Source: Pavlovales sp. CCMP2436 (taxonomy: Eukaryota > Haptophyta > Pavlovophyceae > Pavlovales). Taken from it: a DNA stretch of 12,087 bases. Positions 1 to 7,138 of this stretch are shown here, in pieces. Position 1 is the stretch's first letter, and each line of letters opens with the position of its first letter. Location: positions 269,606-281,692 of the forward strand of contig MU631390.1 in the NCBI GenBank assembly GCA_026770615.1. Reading direction: 5' to 3'. The translations under genes and the position numbers were made by a program. Below the pieces are notes generated by a model that searched no databases, had not been told where the DNA came from, and saw only the letters and a program-made list of their open reading frames with translations.

Positions 1-2
1 AG

Positions 3-89
3 GCTGCCTCCGGGGCGGGAGTTGGCTTCGGTGCTGCGCCGTCTGAGTGGCCCGCGGCAACGACGGTGACAAAAGTAACGGCCACCGAT
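3..89 (+). CDS. FG nucleoporin exon 1 (partial), end of exon
   Basis: The open frame starting at base 3 reads AASGAGVGFGAAP and then SEWPAATTVTKVTATD up to a canonical GTGAGT donor at 90. The GFGAAP motif and the Ala/Pro bias match the downstream FG exons, and the phase-0 end matches the phase-0 start at 602. An earlier weak donor (GTAACG at 75) is also phase 0. Near-copies of positions 34-89 recur three times in the following intron, so which copy's donor is used in the mature mRNA is uncertain. Confidence 0.65.
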
Positions 90-2179
90 GTGAGTTGTTG
101 CTCTTAGTTCAAAAGTGATTTAGGGGGTGCACACAACACCTGTACTCGGGTGTCCCATCGCTGCGCCCTCTGAATGGCCCGCGGCGACGACGGTGACAAA
201 AGTAACGGCTACCGATGTGAGTTCATTGTTTGTGTTTGAAATATTTAAGGGGTTGCACACATAACCTGTTATGACTCATGAAGGGGTGTCCCAGTGCTGC
301 GCCCTCTGCGTGGCCCGTGGCGACGACAATGGCCTCCGATGTGAGTTGTTATTGAGCCCCCTGTTTCTCAAAACAAACCCTGAACGCTTTATACGCGTTT
401 TTGTGTTTGTCTTTTGTGTGCGGTTGTTTGCCCGTGGCAACGACAGTGGGAAATATAACGGCCACCGGTGTAACAGTGACAAATGTAAGCGCAACCCCCC
501 CCTTTTTTGTGAAACACTTGATGTATTGATATATTCACATATATCTCGATAAATGCGCCGCCCTGACGACTAACCCCCACCCCACACCTCCCCTCCCTCA
601 GTCCGCCGCCTTGATCCCGTTCGGTGCTGCACCCGCGCCAGCCGCCGCACCCGCTCCCTCCCTTTTCGGGCAGGCACCCTCGCTCACCCCGCAGCCCAGC
701 TTGGGGCTCGGCTTGGGCGGAGTTGCACCCTCTGCGGTCCAGCCCTTTGGCGCGGCTTTGCAGCCGCAGGCGGCAGCTGTGCCCGCCCCCTCCGCGGCCG
801 CGCTCGTTTTCGGTGGAGGCGCACTCACCAACGGCGCAGCCGCTGGCGCGTTCAACTTTGGAGCGCCGCCCGCCTCAAACGGTGCGCAGGGCGCGGCGGG
901 CGCTGCGGCCTTCGGGGGTAAGTTGGCAGACCCCTCCTCCCCCTTCGGACAGCGCCCCGGGGGCTCTGCGGGGCCCTCCCCCTTCGGACAGCGCCTCCCG
1001 CAGCAGCCGGCGACTGGCGCGCCCGGGGGGTCTGCGGGAGCCTCCCCCTTCGGTCAGCGCGCGGGTGCGGCGGTGTCAGGTACGCTTTGCTCTTTGCTCT
1101 TTTTGCTTTGCTTTGCTTTTCTTCTTCTTTTGCTGTGCCTTTTTTTTTTTTTTTTTTTCCAAATAGCGAATTGCCAGTATCCCGCTGTCCCTGCTCGGAC
1201 TCTTAAAACTATGACGAACAAAGCATACGTGACTCAGCGCCTCTGACTAGTCCTTTTGACTCGGAGTCCCGCTGCCCTCTCTCTGACGCAAATACTGCCC
1301 CCCTCTGCCTTCCTTTTCAAAGCAGGTCTGGGTGCAGCACCTGCGAGCGGGCTTCTCTTCGGAGCCCCCAGTGCGCAAACCCCCGGAGCGGGCTCCGTCG
1401 CTCCCGCCTTTTCGTTCGGCGGCGGGCAGGCCGTGGCAGCCGCGTCCCCCTCCGCCGGTTTTGGGTTCGGCGCAGCGACACCCTCCCCCTTCGGCCAGAC
1501 TCCCGCCCTTTCCGCCACTGCTCCCGGACCGGCCCTCGCTACCGGACTTTTCGGTGCGCAGCTGGATTCTCGGGCACCCTCCCCCTTCGGCCAACCTTTG
1601 GCGGCGGCGGGCGGCGCGGGGCCCTTCGGAGGGGGTGCGAGTGTCTTTGGGGTGGGCGCGCAGCCGCAGGCGGGCGCAGCGCCGTCGCCCTTCGGCCAGC
1701 CGGCAGCGGCGGCGGGAGGCGGGTCCTTTGTTTTCGGAGGGCAGCCCCAGCAGCAGCAGCAGCAGCCGGCGGGTAGCTTCATGTTCGGCGGCGCGGGAGC
1801 GGCAGGGGCCTTCGTGGCGGCCCCGGGTCTGTTCGGGGGGGCGGCCCCGCAGCAGCAGGCGGCGGTGGCGGCGCCCGCGCAACTTTTTGGGAAATTCGGC
1901 GCGCCGGCGGGCGGTGGCTTCGGCGCGGGCGCGATGGGGTCTTTTGACGCGCCGCCGCAGCAGCGGCAGCAGGCAGCGGGGCCCAATCCTTTCGGCCAGC
2001 AGCTGGCCGCGCCCGCTGCCCAGTTCGGCGCACCCGCGTTCGGCGGCGCGCCGATGCAGCAGCCGCAGCAGCAGCCGGTGCAGTTCGGGGGGCAGGCGCA
2101 GGCGACCCTGTTCGCCGAGGGCGTGGCGGATCAGGCGGGGCGGCAGGTGAAGAAGTACAGGCGGCCGCTGAAGAAGTGA
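3..2179 (+). CDS. FG-repeat nucleoporin, 5'-partial, three exons
   Basis: Joining 3-89, 602-1079 and 1326-2179 gives about 472 residues ending at TGA 2177-2179; the true start lies left of the window. The product is almost entirely low-complexity Ala/Gly/Pro/Gln/Ser sequence carrying roughly thirty FG dipeptides, including seven PFGQ motifs (six SPFGQ plus one NPFGQ) and LFG, VFG, GFG and AFG variants. This is the hallmark of nuclear-pore FG proteins, whose disordered FG repeats line the channel and bind transport receptors. The last residues (GRQVKKYRRPLKK) form a basic tail, loosely like the basic C-termini of Nup1/Nup153-type proteins; the specific family member cannot be assigned. Phases agree at both junctions (0/0 and 1/1). 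No folded domain is visible in the part seen. The FG-Nup class is secure; the exact orthologue is not. Confidence 0.88.
34..467 (+). repeat. Four degenerate tandem copies of an exon end plus 5' splice site
   Basis: Copies occupy 34-89, 161-216, 297-340 and 430-467, spaced 127, 136 and about 117 bases. The first two differ at 4 of 56 bases, all in third codon positions, so both encode SEWPAATTVTKVTATD. The third has a 12-base deletion and stays in frame. The fourth is the most diverged and lacks the front part. The shared block GGGGTGCACACA or GGGTTGCACACA before copies two and three shows that the unit includes intron sequence. Confidence 0.85.
90..601 (+). other. Intron 1 of the FG nucleoporin, with exon-end copies
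   Basis: The intron runs from GTGAGT at 90 to a C-rich 3' tract and CTCAG at 597-601. Between these ends lie three decayed copies of the preceding exon's last ~56 bases plus donor: 161-216 followed by GTGAGT, 297-340 followed by GTGAGT, and 430-467 followed by GTGTAA. Alternative acceptors exist: TTTAG at 119-123 would create a 34-nt intron and an in-frame exon 124-216, and CCCAG at 289-293 precedes the third copy. The simplest model is one 512-nt intron; alternative donors or exons are possible. Confidence 0.6.
602..1079 (+). CDS. FG nucleoporin exon 2
   Basis: The exon follows a C-rich tract ending CTCAG and stops at TCAG|GTACGC (donor at 1080), leaving phase 1. It encodes SAALIPFGAAP at the start, then alternating Ala/Pro linkers with LFGQ, PFGA, VFGG, NFGA and AFGG motifs, and finally three closely spaced SPFGQR blocks with Gly/Pro-rich spacers near 947-1058. 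A GTAAGT at 918-923 resembles a donor, but the frame stays open through it and no acceptor with matching phase is near, so I read through it. Confidence 0.85.
1080..1325 (+). other. Intron 2 of the FG nucleoporin
   Basis: The donor is CAG|GTACGC and the acceptor is AAAGCAG at 1319-1325, after a pyrimidine-rich stretch. Just after the donor lies a CTTTG-rich tract, and a run of about 18 T residues sits near 1141-1158. The frame changes from FG-type to unrelated sequence across this interval and returns to FG-type at 1326, with phase 1 on both sides. Unlike intron 1, I see no obvious exon-end copies here. Confidence 0.8.
1326..2179 (+). CDS. FG nucleoporin exon 3 (terminal)
   Basis: The exon begins in phase 1 after AAAGCAG, so its first two bases complete a Gly codon, and continues SGLGAAPASGLLFGAPS. 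It carries about twenty FG motifs, including SPFGQT, SPFGQPL, SPFGQPA, NPFGQQL, FVFGGQ and FMFGGA. CAG-rich stretches near 1749-1767 and 2056-2074 encode short polyglutamine. It ends with a basic segment (QVKKYRRPLKK) and TGA. Codons are strongly GC-ending, which separates the exon sharply from the AT-rich sequence after 2330. Confidence 0.9.
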
Positions 2180-2323
2180 CGCGGCAGCCTTCGTACGCCT
2201 CTCTCACCGGAGGAGCTGTTGCTTCCGCTGCATCCGCGCGTGGACCTACAGTTCTTCCACGCCGGCTCATGCATACATGTTGGGGCGCGTTTTGTCCGTC
2301 CGTATGCCGTGTCTGCGGGACAG

Positions 2324-2340
2324 ATCGGTATTATACCGAT
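2324..2340. repeat. Perfect 8-bp inverted repeat with a 1-nt centre
   Basis: ATCGGTAT, one T, then ATACCGAT. It lies about 145 bases past the nucleoporin stop, at the switch from GC-rich to AT-rich sequence. Its role is unknown; it could be a 3' UTR structure or chance. Confidence 0.5.
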
Positions 2341-2535
2341 GATATATTAATATTTTCGGCTAGCGATGCACTCCTTATACATGTGGCGAGAACTAATTAG
2401 TTATGACTTATGTTCATCCAATTTTAATTGTATTAATTTTGACGTTACTGTATTGATTATTTAGATTTTGTATAGATGAAGTATTCCGCTCAAGCAAGTC
2501 CTCTCAAATCGTTGTCGGTTCATCATTAAAAGTAT

Positions 2536-2570
2536 AACGACGACGTAATTTACAATGATTCGCCGTCGTT
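2536..2570. repeat. Hairpin-forming inverted repeat in the convergent spacer
   Basis: Arms AACGACGACG (2536-2545) and CGCCGTCGTT (2561-2570) pair at 9 of 10 positions around a 15-nt loop. A further GCTCAAG (near 2488) and CTTGAGC (near 2574) are complementary outside it. Between convergent genes this might be a 3' end or termination structure, but nothing here proves it. Confidence 0.4.
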
Positions 2571-2881
2571 TCACTTGAGCAGGAGTCTCGAGCTGCGCCT
2601 TTCCTGCCTGACTACCATTGTGAAAACGGAAAAAAATGGAGTTGTATCCTCGTTTTGAGTGCCAGGCGCAGTTGACGAGTTTGGAATCATGAGTTTTGCT
2701 AAGGTATTTTCGTTATATTTCTTTTAACTTTGATATAACTAGTTAAATAAACTAGCTCAAGTAAAGGAAAACGTGAAACAAGACTAAGCAGATCGCTGCG
2801 GCTAGCTATATGCTCGCCGCGCGTTGCGTACGCGTCCGCCCGATTCCTTTAGAGAGGATGGACGGAGAGGATTCCCTCCGC

Positions 2882-3607
2882 TTAGTTGCGGCCACGGCCG
2901 CCACCGCGGCCACCGCCGCCACGCCCGCCGCCGCCACCGCCGCGCCCGCCGCCGCCACCGCCGCGCCCGCCGCCACGTCCGCCGCCGCCACCGCCGCCAC
3001 GTCCACCGCCGCCGAACCGGTCACCGCCGCCACCACCGCGCCCACCACCACGGCCGCCGCCGCGCCCGCCGCCCCGCCCGCCACCGCCGCCGCCGCGGTC
3101 GCCGAAGCGCGCCTTCTTGGCCGCGCGGCACTCCTTGCACCGCTTGGGCGTCATCTCCTGGCCGGGGAACTTCTCCATGTAGAAGGCCTTCTCGCCCGCG
3201 CTGAACACAAAGTCGCCGCCGCAGTCGGCGCACTTGAGGTTGACGTCGCCCTCTTCACCCTCGTCCTTCTCCTCCTCCTCCTCCTCCTCCGACTTCTCCT
3301 CGTCAGACTTCTCCTCCTCCTCACCAGCCGCCTCCACCACCTCATCATCATCGGCCTCCTCGGCCTCCTTCTTCTTCAACCCCTCGGCCTCCTCGTCGTC
3401 ATCGGAGTCCTCATCCTCGGAGTCCTCGTCGGCGGCCTTCTCCTCCTCCTCGTCGTCGTCCTCGGAGTCGTCGTCGTCCTTGGGCTCGACCTCGCTGGCC
3501 TCCTCGGACGACTCGTCCTCCTCCTCGACTGGCTGCTTCTTCTTGGGGGGCGCCTGGCGCAGCCCGCGCGCCGCCGCGTCGTCTCCGACCTTGCGCTTGG
3601 CCGGCAT
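2882..3607 (-). CDS. Acidic / zinc-ribbon (zf-trcl-like) / RGG-tail protein
   Basis: Intronless, 241 residues, from ATG 3607-3605 (context GACACCATGC) to TAA 2884-2882. Order of regions: a basic start (residues 1-24: MPAKRK, then PPKKK), which may act as a nuclear localisation signal; a long Asp/Glu/Ser-rich acidic region (about 27-122) with SE/SD/ED runs that are potential CK2-type sites; a compact zinc ribbon (about 124-170) with Cys126-x2-Cys129 and Cys157-x2-Cys160 around FVFSAGEKAFYMEKF; and a pure Gly/Arg tail (171-241) of RGG/RGGG repeats. The CADCG...FYxxK...PKRCKECR pattern matches the 'probable zinc-ribbon' (zf-trcl) family, whose biochemical role is poorly known. RGG tails usually bind RNA and promote condensates; acidic stretches often bind histones or basic proteins. 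An RNA- or chromatin-associated nuclear role is inference. Identity of the zinc ribbon is fairly sure, function is not. Confidence 0.87.
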   Translation of the reverse strand: MPAKRKVGDDAAARGLRQAPPKKKQPVEEEDESSEEASEVEPKDDDDSEDDDEEEEKAADEDSEDEDSDDDEEAEGLKKKEAEEADDDEVVEAAGEEEEKSDEEKSEEEEEEEKDEGEEGDVNLKCADCGGDFVFSAGEKAFYMEKFPGQEMTPKRCKECRAAKKARFGDRGGGGGGRGGGRGGGRGGGRGGGGGDRFGGGGRGGGGGGGRGGGRGGGGGGRGGGGGGRGGGGRGGGRGRN

Positions 3608-3740
3608 GGTGTCGGGAGGGGGGGCGGATCACGTCTCCGTCCACGCGGCTTAAATGTTTTAAAAAGGGGCCTCGTGCTAAGCTTTGGGCCCCCGGGCCGG
3701 GCGCCGTCGGGCGCCGTCGGCGCTCGCGCCGACGTCGGGC
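3608..3740 (-). promoter_or_regulatory. Promoter and 5' UTR region of the zinc-ribbon gene
   Basis: Read on the minus strand toward ATG 3607, a TATA-like TTTTTAAAACATTTAA lies about 45-60 bases upstream of the ATG. Upstream of that are GGGCCC/GGGGGCCC blocks and a 9-bp palindrome, CGTCGGCGC (3715-3723), TC, GCGCCGACG (3726-3734), overlapping a GACGTC (CRE-like) site at 3731-3736. Parts of this block recur in the same order at 4042-4138. The assignment rests on position and motif shape only. Confidence 0.45.
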
Positions 3741-3916
3741 CCTCGGAAGGCCGCTTCCCCAATCCTGTGTATCTGCCGGTTGGATATCTTGGATGCCACT
3801 ACCATATGGCGTCAGCATTCAGTGTGTGGACGAACTCAGCCAGTGATCGCCCAGGTGGTGGGCCTACGGCTACAGAGGATCGATCGCGAGCAATAAAAAG
3901 GGCGAATTTTGAGCTT

Positions 3917-4013
3917 GAGGCTGAGCTTCTTAGCAAATTACATACAAACAATGCTTAACTTTGCTTAAATTACATGCAAGCAATGCAAAGAAACGAGGCT
4001 CAGCTTCTTAACA
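3917..4013. repeat. Interleaved short direct repeats
   Basis: Two imperfect pairs: 3917-3935 with 3995-4013 (GAGGCTGAGCTTCTTAGCA against GAGGCTCAGCTTCTTAACA), and 3935-3954 with 3967-3986 (AAATTACATACAAACAATGC against AAATTACATGCAAGCAATGC). This is spacer DNA with no coding frame that I trust. Confidence 0.7.
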
Positions 4014-4041
4014 CTACGGCTTCTTATTGCCCGCAACACCC

Positions 4042-4138
4042 TGTACGCGGCTTCATGTCACGACGTTTGTCCTCGTAACGCTCGTTAAGCTTATTTGGGC
4101 CCCCAGACGGCGCACTGCGCCGACGTCGGCGCTCGATG
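4042..4138. repeat. Second copy of the zinc-ribbon gene's upstream block
   Basis: Blocks shared in order with 3641-3737 are ACGCGGCTT, CCTCGT, TAAGCTT, TGGGCCCCC, CGGCGC and CGCCGACGTCGG, with offsets of about 400-411 bases. This copy holds a perfect 16-bp palindrome, GCGCCGACGTCGGCGC, at 4117-4132. In place of the gene's ATG region it has ATGAAGCCGCGT on the minus strand, which opens only a 10-codon frame. It could be a duplicated promoter without a gene, or the promoter of an unseen non-coding transcript. Confidence 0.5.
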
Positions 4139-4387
4139 AGCACTTGCTTGGATTATCATCGGTTTTGTTCACCCGCGGCTTCACCACCGACTCCTAAATA
4201 AATGGTGGCCGCGCGCCCCGCGGCCTTTCCGCTGCGCTGCACTAAAAGAGCAAAAAGAACCTCAACCATAACTTCCGCCAGAAACTCGATCGCCCCGGTT
4301 ATTTAAACTCCACTTCCAGACGCTTCAGGGCGACTGTCTGTCAAGACAACCCTGTCCAGGTAGGAAGACCGTCCATGAAGACCACTG

Positions 4388-4482
4388 ACTCCCCCCCACC
4401 TCCCCCCCCCCCCCCCGCAACCCCATCCCATCACCCCCACCCCCATCCACCCACCCCCCACCCACCTCACCCTCCCCACCCG
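4388..4482 (+). repeat. C-rich low-complexity tract
   Basis: About 95 bases consist almost only of C with scattered A and T, including a run of 14 C around 4403-4416. It resembles the C-rich 3' intron tracts seen before acceptors elsewhere in this window, and it ends in CCCGGTAG at 4479-4486, a possible plus-strand acceptor. Many runs of C could form an i-motif, and the G strand a quadruplex. Confidence 0.75.
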
Positions 4483-4486
4483 GTAG

Positions 4487-4715
4487 CGGCCCCGGGGAGG
4501 GCATACATTGCGACAGCATCAAAGATTCGATTCACCTGTCTGCACGTTTAAAAGAAAATCGGCGCCATCTTTTAAGAAGTTTGGCGCCATTGGATTGGTT
4601 TAACTCTCGCATACGAATGCCCATTCGCTGCCTTCATGTCAATCTGCTCGCATCGGTGAACCTGCTTGGGTTAAGTGCAGCCTCCGAGCTTCGTCGCTGC
4701 GGCCCAGGCGGCTAG
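4487..4715 (+). other. Open frame after the C-rich tract, possible exon
   Basis: With one base of phase, the plus strand is open for about 75 codons from 4488 to TAG 4713-4715. It reads GPGEGIHCDSIKDSIHL near the start, IRMPIRCLHVNLLASV in the middle and GLSAASELRRCGPGG at the end. The preceding C-rich tract plus GGTAG would serve as a 3' splice site. Shorter minus-strand frames across the same DNA also look plausible, and there is no donor or homology to decide, so this is a candidate only. Confidence 0.25.
4580..4598 (+). promoter_or_regulatory. E2F-like site beside inverted CCAAT motifs
   Basis: TTTGGCGCC fits the E2F consensus (TTTSSCGC) and is followed directly by ATTGGATTGG, two overlapping inverted CCAAT boxes. 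A second GGCGCCAT lies at 4561-4568. No gene start can be tied to it, and it overlaps a candidate open frame, so it may be chance. Confidence 0.2.
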
Positions 4716-5160
4716 ACCCCTGACACGAATCCTATCCAACCCTATTCAATAGGTTGTGTGCACACAGATACCGCCAGTCTCCATGGCATGCTCCGGAGGT
4801 GAGCCTTGGGTGGTTAGGACGCAGCAAGTGGCAAAGAAAGGGCTTCCGCCTTCAGAACCTCCGCAATAATTAATTTAATATATCTATAATCAGGCTATGG
4901 CTCAGGTCACCCCCGGGCAGTGGACGACCATCTTGATCGCTTCGCCGAAGACAACAACGAAATGTGGCCAGTAAAGTTTTAAATATATGCATCTGCAGTA
5001 GATGTGTATCTAACTTTTCATAAAAATGAACGTCCAATAACAAACCTACTTCTTAAAATTACATACGAAAAATTCAGAATGATATACAGGCGCCCAAGCC
5101 AGCGCAGCCGACTAAGGCACGCAGCAGGCAATGGGCGACGCAGCGCTCAGACCAGCAAAA
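4716..5160. other. Spacer with no firm gene
   Basis: No confident coding frame. Points noted: a small palindrome CCTATTCAATAGG near 4740; ATGGCATGCTCCGGAG followed by GTGAGC at about 4782-4803, which has the form of a short first exon and donor but no partner exon; and a GC-richer island at about 5090-5160 that is open on both strands in an otherwise AT-rich stretch. Confidence 0.4.
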
Positions 5161-5258
5161 CATTCAGAACAGTCAGACGCCAGCTTGAATCCCAATCAGT
5201 ATATATAGTGTATACATTCAGAACAGTCAGACGCCAGCTTGAGTCACTATCATAAATA
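5161..5258 (+). repeat. Two tandem copies of a dispersed element end
   Basis: CATTCAGAACAGTCAGACGC and the following GCTTGA sequence begin at 5161 and again at 5215 (54-base spacing). The ACGCCAGCTTGA core with trailing TAT/ATA sequence is the reverse complement of the left arm of the inverted-repeat element at 7362-7481. The second copy is the closer match to it (about 26 of 28 positions). These look like ends of the same MITE-like family. Confidence 0.75.
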
Positions 5259-5459
5259 TACTGTATACAAATTTCTCATATTTGAAAATATTTCTTCGTT
5301 GTGCTAAATACTGTATCCACTAATCCCCCCTTTAAAATTTATTACGGTGCTAGTTACAAATTTACTACCCCACGCATTCAAATTCACAAATATCTAATAA
5401 ATGTAAAAAATAGAGCTCTCCGAGACGAATCCAGCAAGCCTAGAGCGAGCTTTGTCTTC

Positions 5460-5865
5460 AATTAGGTCGAAATCCGAATTAGTGGCGCGATTCCGCACTG
5501 TGGAGGGAGGTGGTGGTCGGGACGAAGAAGTAGATATTAGTTACCCCTGCGCGCTAAGTGTCGATAGCTGATGTCGAATAGAGACCTTCTCAGCGGTCGG
5601 AGCCCACCTCGTGTGCCTCCCAGGTGCCTCTAGGATCGACAACATACTTCGTGTAACTAACATTTCCGATTCTCAGCGTTCAGAAGCGAAAAGAAAGTCA
5701 TGGTTCCCGAAGTGGTGCCGCGAAGTTTGTTGCAGCCCCATTCACGAATCTGCAACAAACTCCGCAGCACCACCTCCGGTTTCTAAGTTGCTCCGGAGGA
5801 TTTTCACCTGATTTTTTTCGATTTCCCCCCCCGGACTGGCCACTAATTCGGATTTTGACCCAATT
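5460..5865. mobile_element. Putative non-autonomous element with 27-bp inverted arms
   Basis: The sequence at 5460-5486 (AATTAGGTCGAAATCCGAAT then TAGTGGC) is matched at 25 of 27 positions by the reverse complement of 5839-5865. The roughly 350-base interior has no convincing protein but contains a strong hairpin at 5710-5775. Inverted arms around non-coding sequence suggest a MITE or foldback element. I found no clear target-site duplication, so an inverted duplication of other origin is possible. Confidence 0.5.
5710..5775 (-). repeat. 26-bp-stem hairpin, fully paired in a minus-strand RNA
   Basis: Arms 5710-5735 and 5750-5775 match at 23 of 26 positions around a 14-nt loop. All three mismatches are A opposite C in the plus strand, so a minus-strand transcript would have G-U wobbles there and an unbroken 26-bp stem. 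The size suits a small-RNA precursor, but it may simply be the core of the surrounding inverted-repeat element. Confidence 0.65.
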
Positions 5866-6450
5866 ATGGAGGCTCACAGTTCTCAGGATGGTCGTCGCCC
5901 ACTTGCAGACTGACCAGGGATGACCGAAGCCATAGCCATCAAATATATGTGCTGATTTCAATATATGCATGTTTCTATATCAAGTAGGAAATTTTCATAA
6001 AGTACAGATCCGTGCGTACGTGTCAGAAGGCTTTCTTAGCTGCAACAGGGGTGCGCCAAACACATCTGGGGTTGTCTAGGCTTCCCCACACACCATTCCG
6101 AGCCCCACCCCCCTTTGCTTAGAGCAGGTCCGCGTCGACGCGCTGACAAGCTGCTGCGGCACGACGCGTGCGCCCACATGCCCGACATTCGCCTCCCGTG
6201 CTAAAAATTCGGTATTTTTTTTTATATTGACGATTTTGCAAGATAGATTATAACGGACCACCGGGAGTCGGGAGGCCGCATCATCAATCTGATAAATTGA
6301 TTCTTGGCTATCCCCATGTCGTTCCGTCCAAGGCGATGTCGGTACGGTGACCCTGGGTCTCCGCCGCGCGATTCGTCGTCGACTACAACGTGCCAAACCT
6401 AACCGCCTATTTACTAGGTTTTAAGATCCATATGTAATAATAACGTAGGC
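5866..6450. other. Spacer with an undecided GC-rich patch
   Basis: Mostly no feature. Around 6120-6210 a GC-rich patch is open in several frames. On the minus strand, a T-rich tract and TTTTTAG (ending about 6203) precede a frame containing GHVGARVVPQQLVSAS that runs to a stop at 6076. On the plus strand, CTTTGCTTAG precedes a frame ending RADKLLRHDACAHMPDIRL. Neither links to a neighbouring exon, so I do not call a gene. Confidence 0.3.
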
Positions 6451-6645
6451 TCAGGGGTCTAGTCGCAGGTGCACTGGTAAAGACGTGATTGCTGAGCAGG
6501 GCGTCGCGACGGTGAGTGCAATTTGACCGACATCGGGCAACACTTTTACGATGTGGCGCATGCGTACGCCGACGACGACCATTTTGGTTCGAACTTTGCC
6601 CTCAGGCTTTGCTACGAGATGCCCGTATACTTATGGAGTCGCTGA
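6451..6645. other. Opposed small open frames, coding strand undecided
   Basis: Plus strand: 6496-6645 is open for 49 codons without an ATG and includes IGQHFYDVAHAYADDDHFGS and LRLCYEMPVYLWSR. Minus strand: 6630-6451 is open for 59 codons with an ATG at 6582-6580 in good context (ACCAAAATGG) and includes HIVKVLPDVGQIALTVATPC. They overlap almost completely, so at most one is likely real. The plus frame contains YADD, the reverse-transcriptase-like tetrapeptide, but without flanking RT motifs. Either could be a gene relic. Confidence 0.3.
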
Positions 6646-7070
6646 TGACAAGACGCGCAGCAGGCAGCACGGGACCGGTTGCAATTGCATCGCTCTGGCC
6701 GAAAGAGACTTCCCGGCAAACTAGTGCACTAATCTGGATCCCATCCAATAGTACTCCCCGGCATCCCTGAAGGCCCGGGGACCGAAAAAAGGCCCTAGAA
6801 GCCGTCGCGCGCCTCACAGGCGAGCCTTGTGCCCTTCTCCTCCTAAGACCCGCCCCATCGTCCCCCGCATCAGGCGAACGAGGGTGCGACGGCCGCACCT
6901 GCGCAGCTCAAAGGCGACATGGCGCGCTCGGGGAGCACCCCCTGCACGGATCATGTTGCCCGCCCACAACCCATCGGCCTTACCTCCGGGCGTGGCGCGG
7001 CTGGGATCCGAGTCCCCGCGGCGTAGGCGGCCGGTAGGCGGCCGGGTTCTAAAAGCTGAAGTACAATAAC
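6646..7070. other. GC-rich region with several exon-like open frames
   Basis: This block is GC-rich and open on both strands. The minus strand offers exon-like segments with fair splice signals, for example AAYAAGTRIPAAPRPE before GTAAGG near 6979-6984 and GVLPERAMSPLSCA bounded by a GTGCAG acceptor and a GTGCGG donor near 6898-6945. The plus strand has an open frame from about 6771 to 7033 starting RPGDRKKALEAVARLTGEPC. High GC lowers stop-codon frequency, so open frames are weak evidence here. No model was built. Confidence 0.3.
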
Positions 7071-7138
7071 TCTCAAAACTTGGCTATTTATTTATTTATT
7101 TTCTCGAGCACTCAATTTTTTTTCTCAGTGGATGCTTC

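Larger units (their letters stand above)
2180..2881. other. Convergent spacer between the nucleoporin and zinc-ribbon genes
   Basis: This roughly 700-base spacer lies between two genes that point at each other, so it should contain both 3' UTRs and polyadenylation sites. Base composition drops from GC-rich to AT-rich near 2330. I see no convincing coding frame. Two small inverted repeats (2324-2340 and 2536-2570) are the only local structures. Confidence 0.6.

Noticed and set aside
918..930. Additional intron starting at GTAAGT inside nucleoporin exon 2
   Set aside because: The FG frame is continuous across the site and no acceptor with matching phase follows at a usable distance.
624..1166. 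Alternative-frame plus-strand proteins inside the nucleoporin exons
   Set aside because: Arg/Pro-rich shadows caused by GC-rich codons; they cross the intron 2 donor into poly-T and lack any recognisable feature.
1234..1986. 250-codon minus-strand open frame across the nucleoporin exon
   Set aside because: It mirrors the FG repeats in a GC-rich exon; composition (Pro/Ala/Cys) is a shadow, and the plus frame is clearly an FG nucleoporin.
2810..3958. 382-codon open frame on the plus strand opposite the zinc-ribbon gene
   Set aside because: It is the antisense of Gly/Arg- and Glu/Asp-rich codons, giving runs of Ala/Thr and Leu/Val. The minus frame has a true zinc ribbon, a good start context and an upstream TATA-like site.
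6580..6600. tRNA T-arm-like GGTTCGAAC
   Set aside because: No acceptor stem, anticodon arm or D arm can be built around it; I found no tRNA or rRNA in the window.
6528..6645. Reverse transcriptase call from the YADD tetrapeptide
   Set aside because: A single tetrapeptide without neighbouring RT motifs, in a 49-codon frame that is contradicted by an equally good opposite frame.
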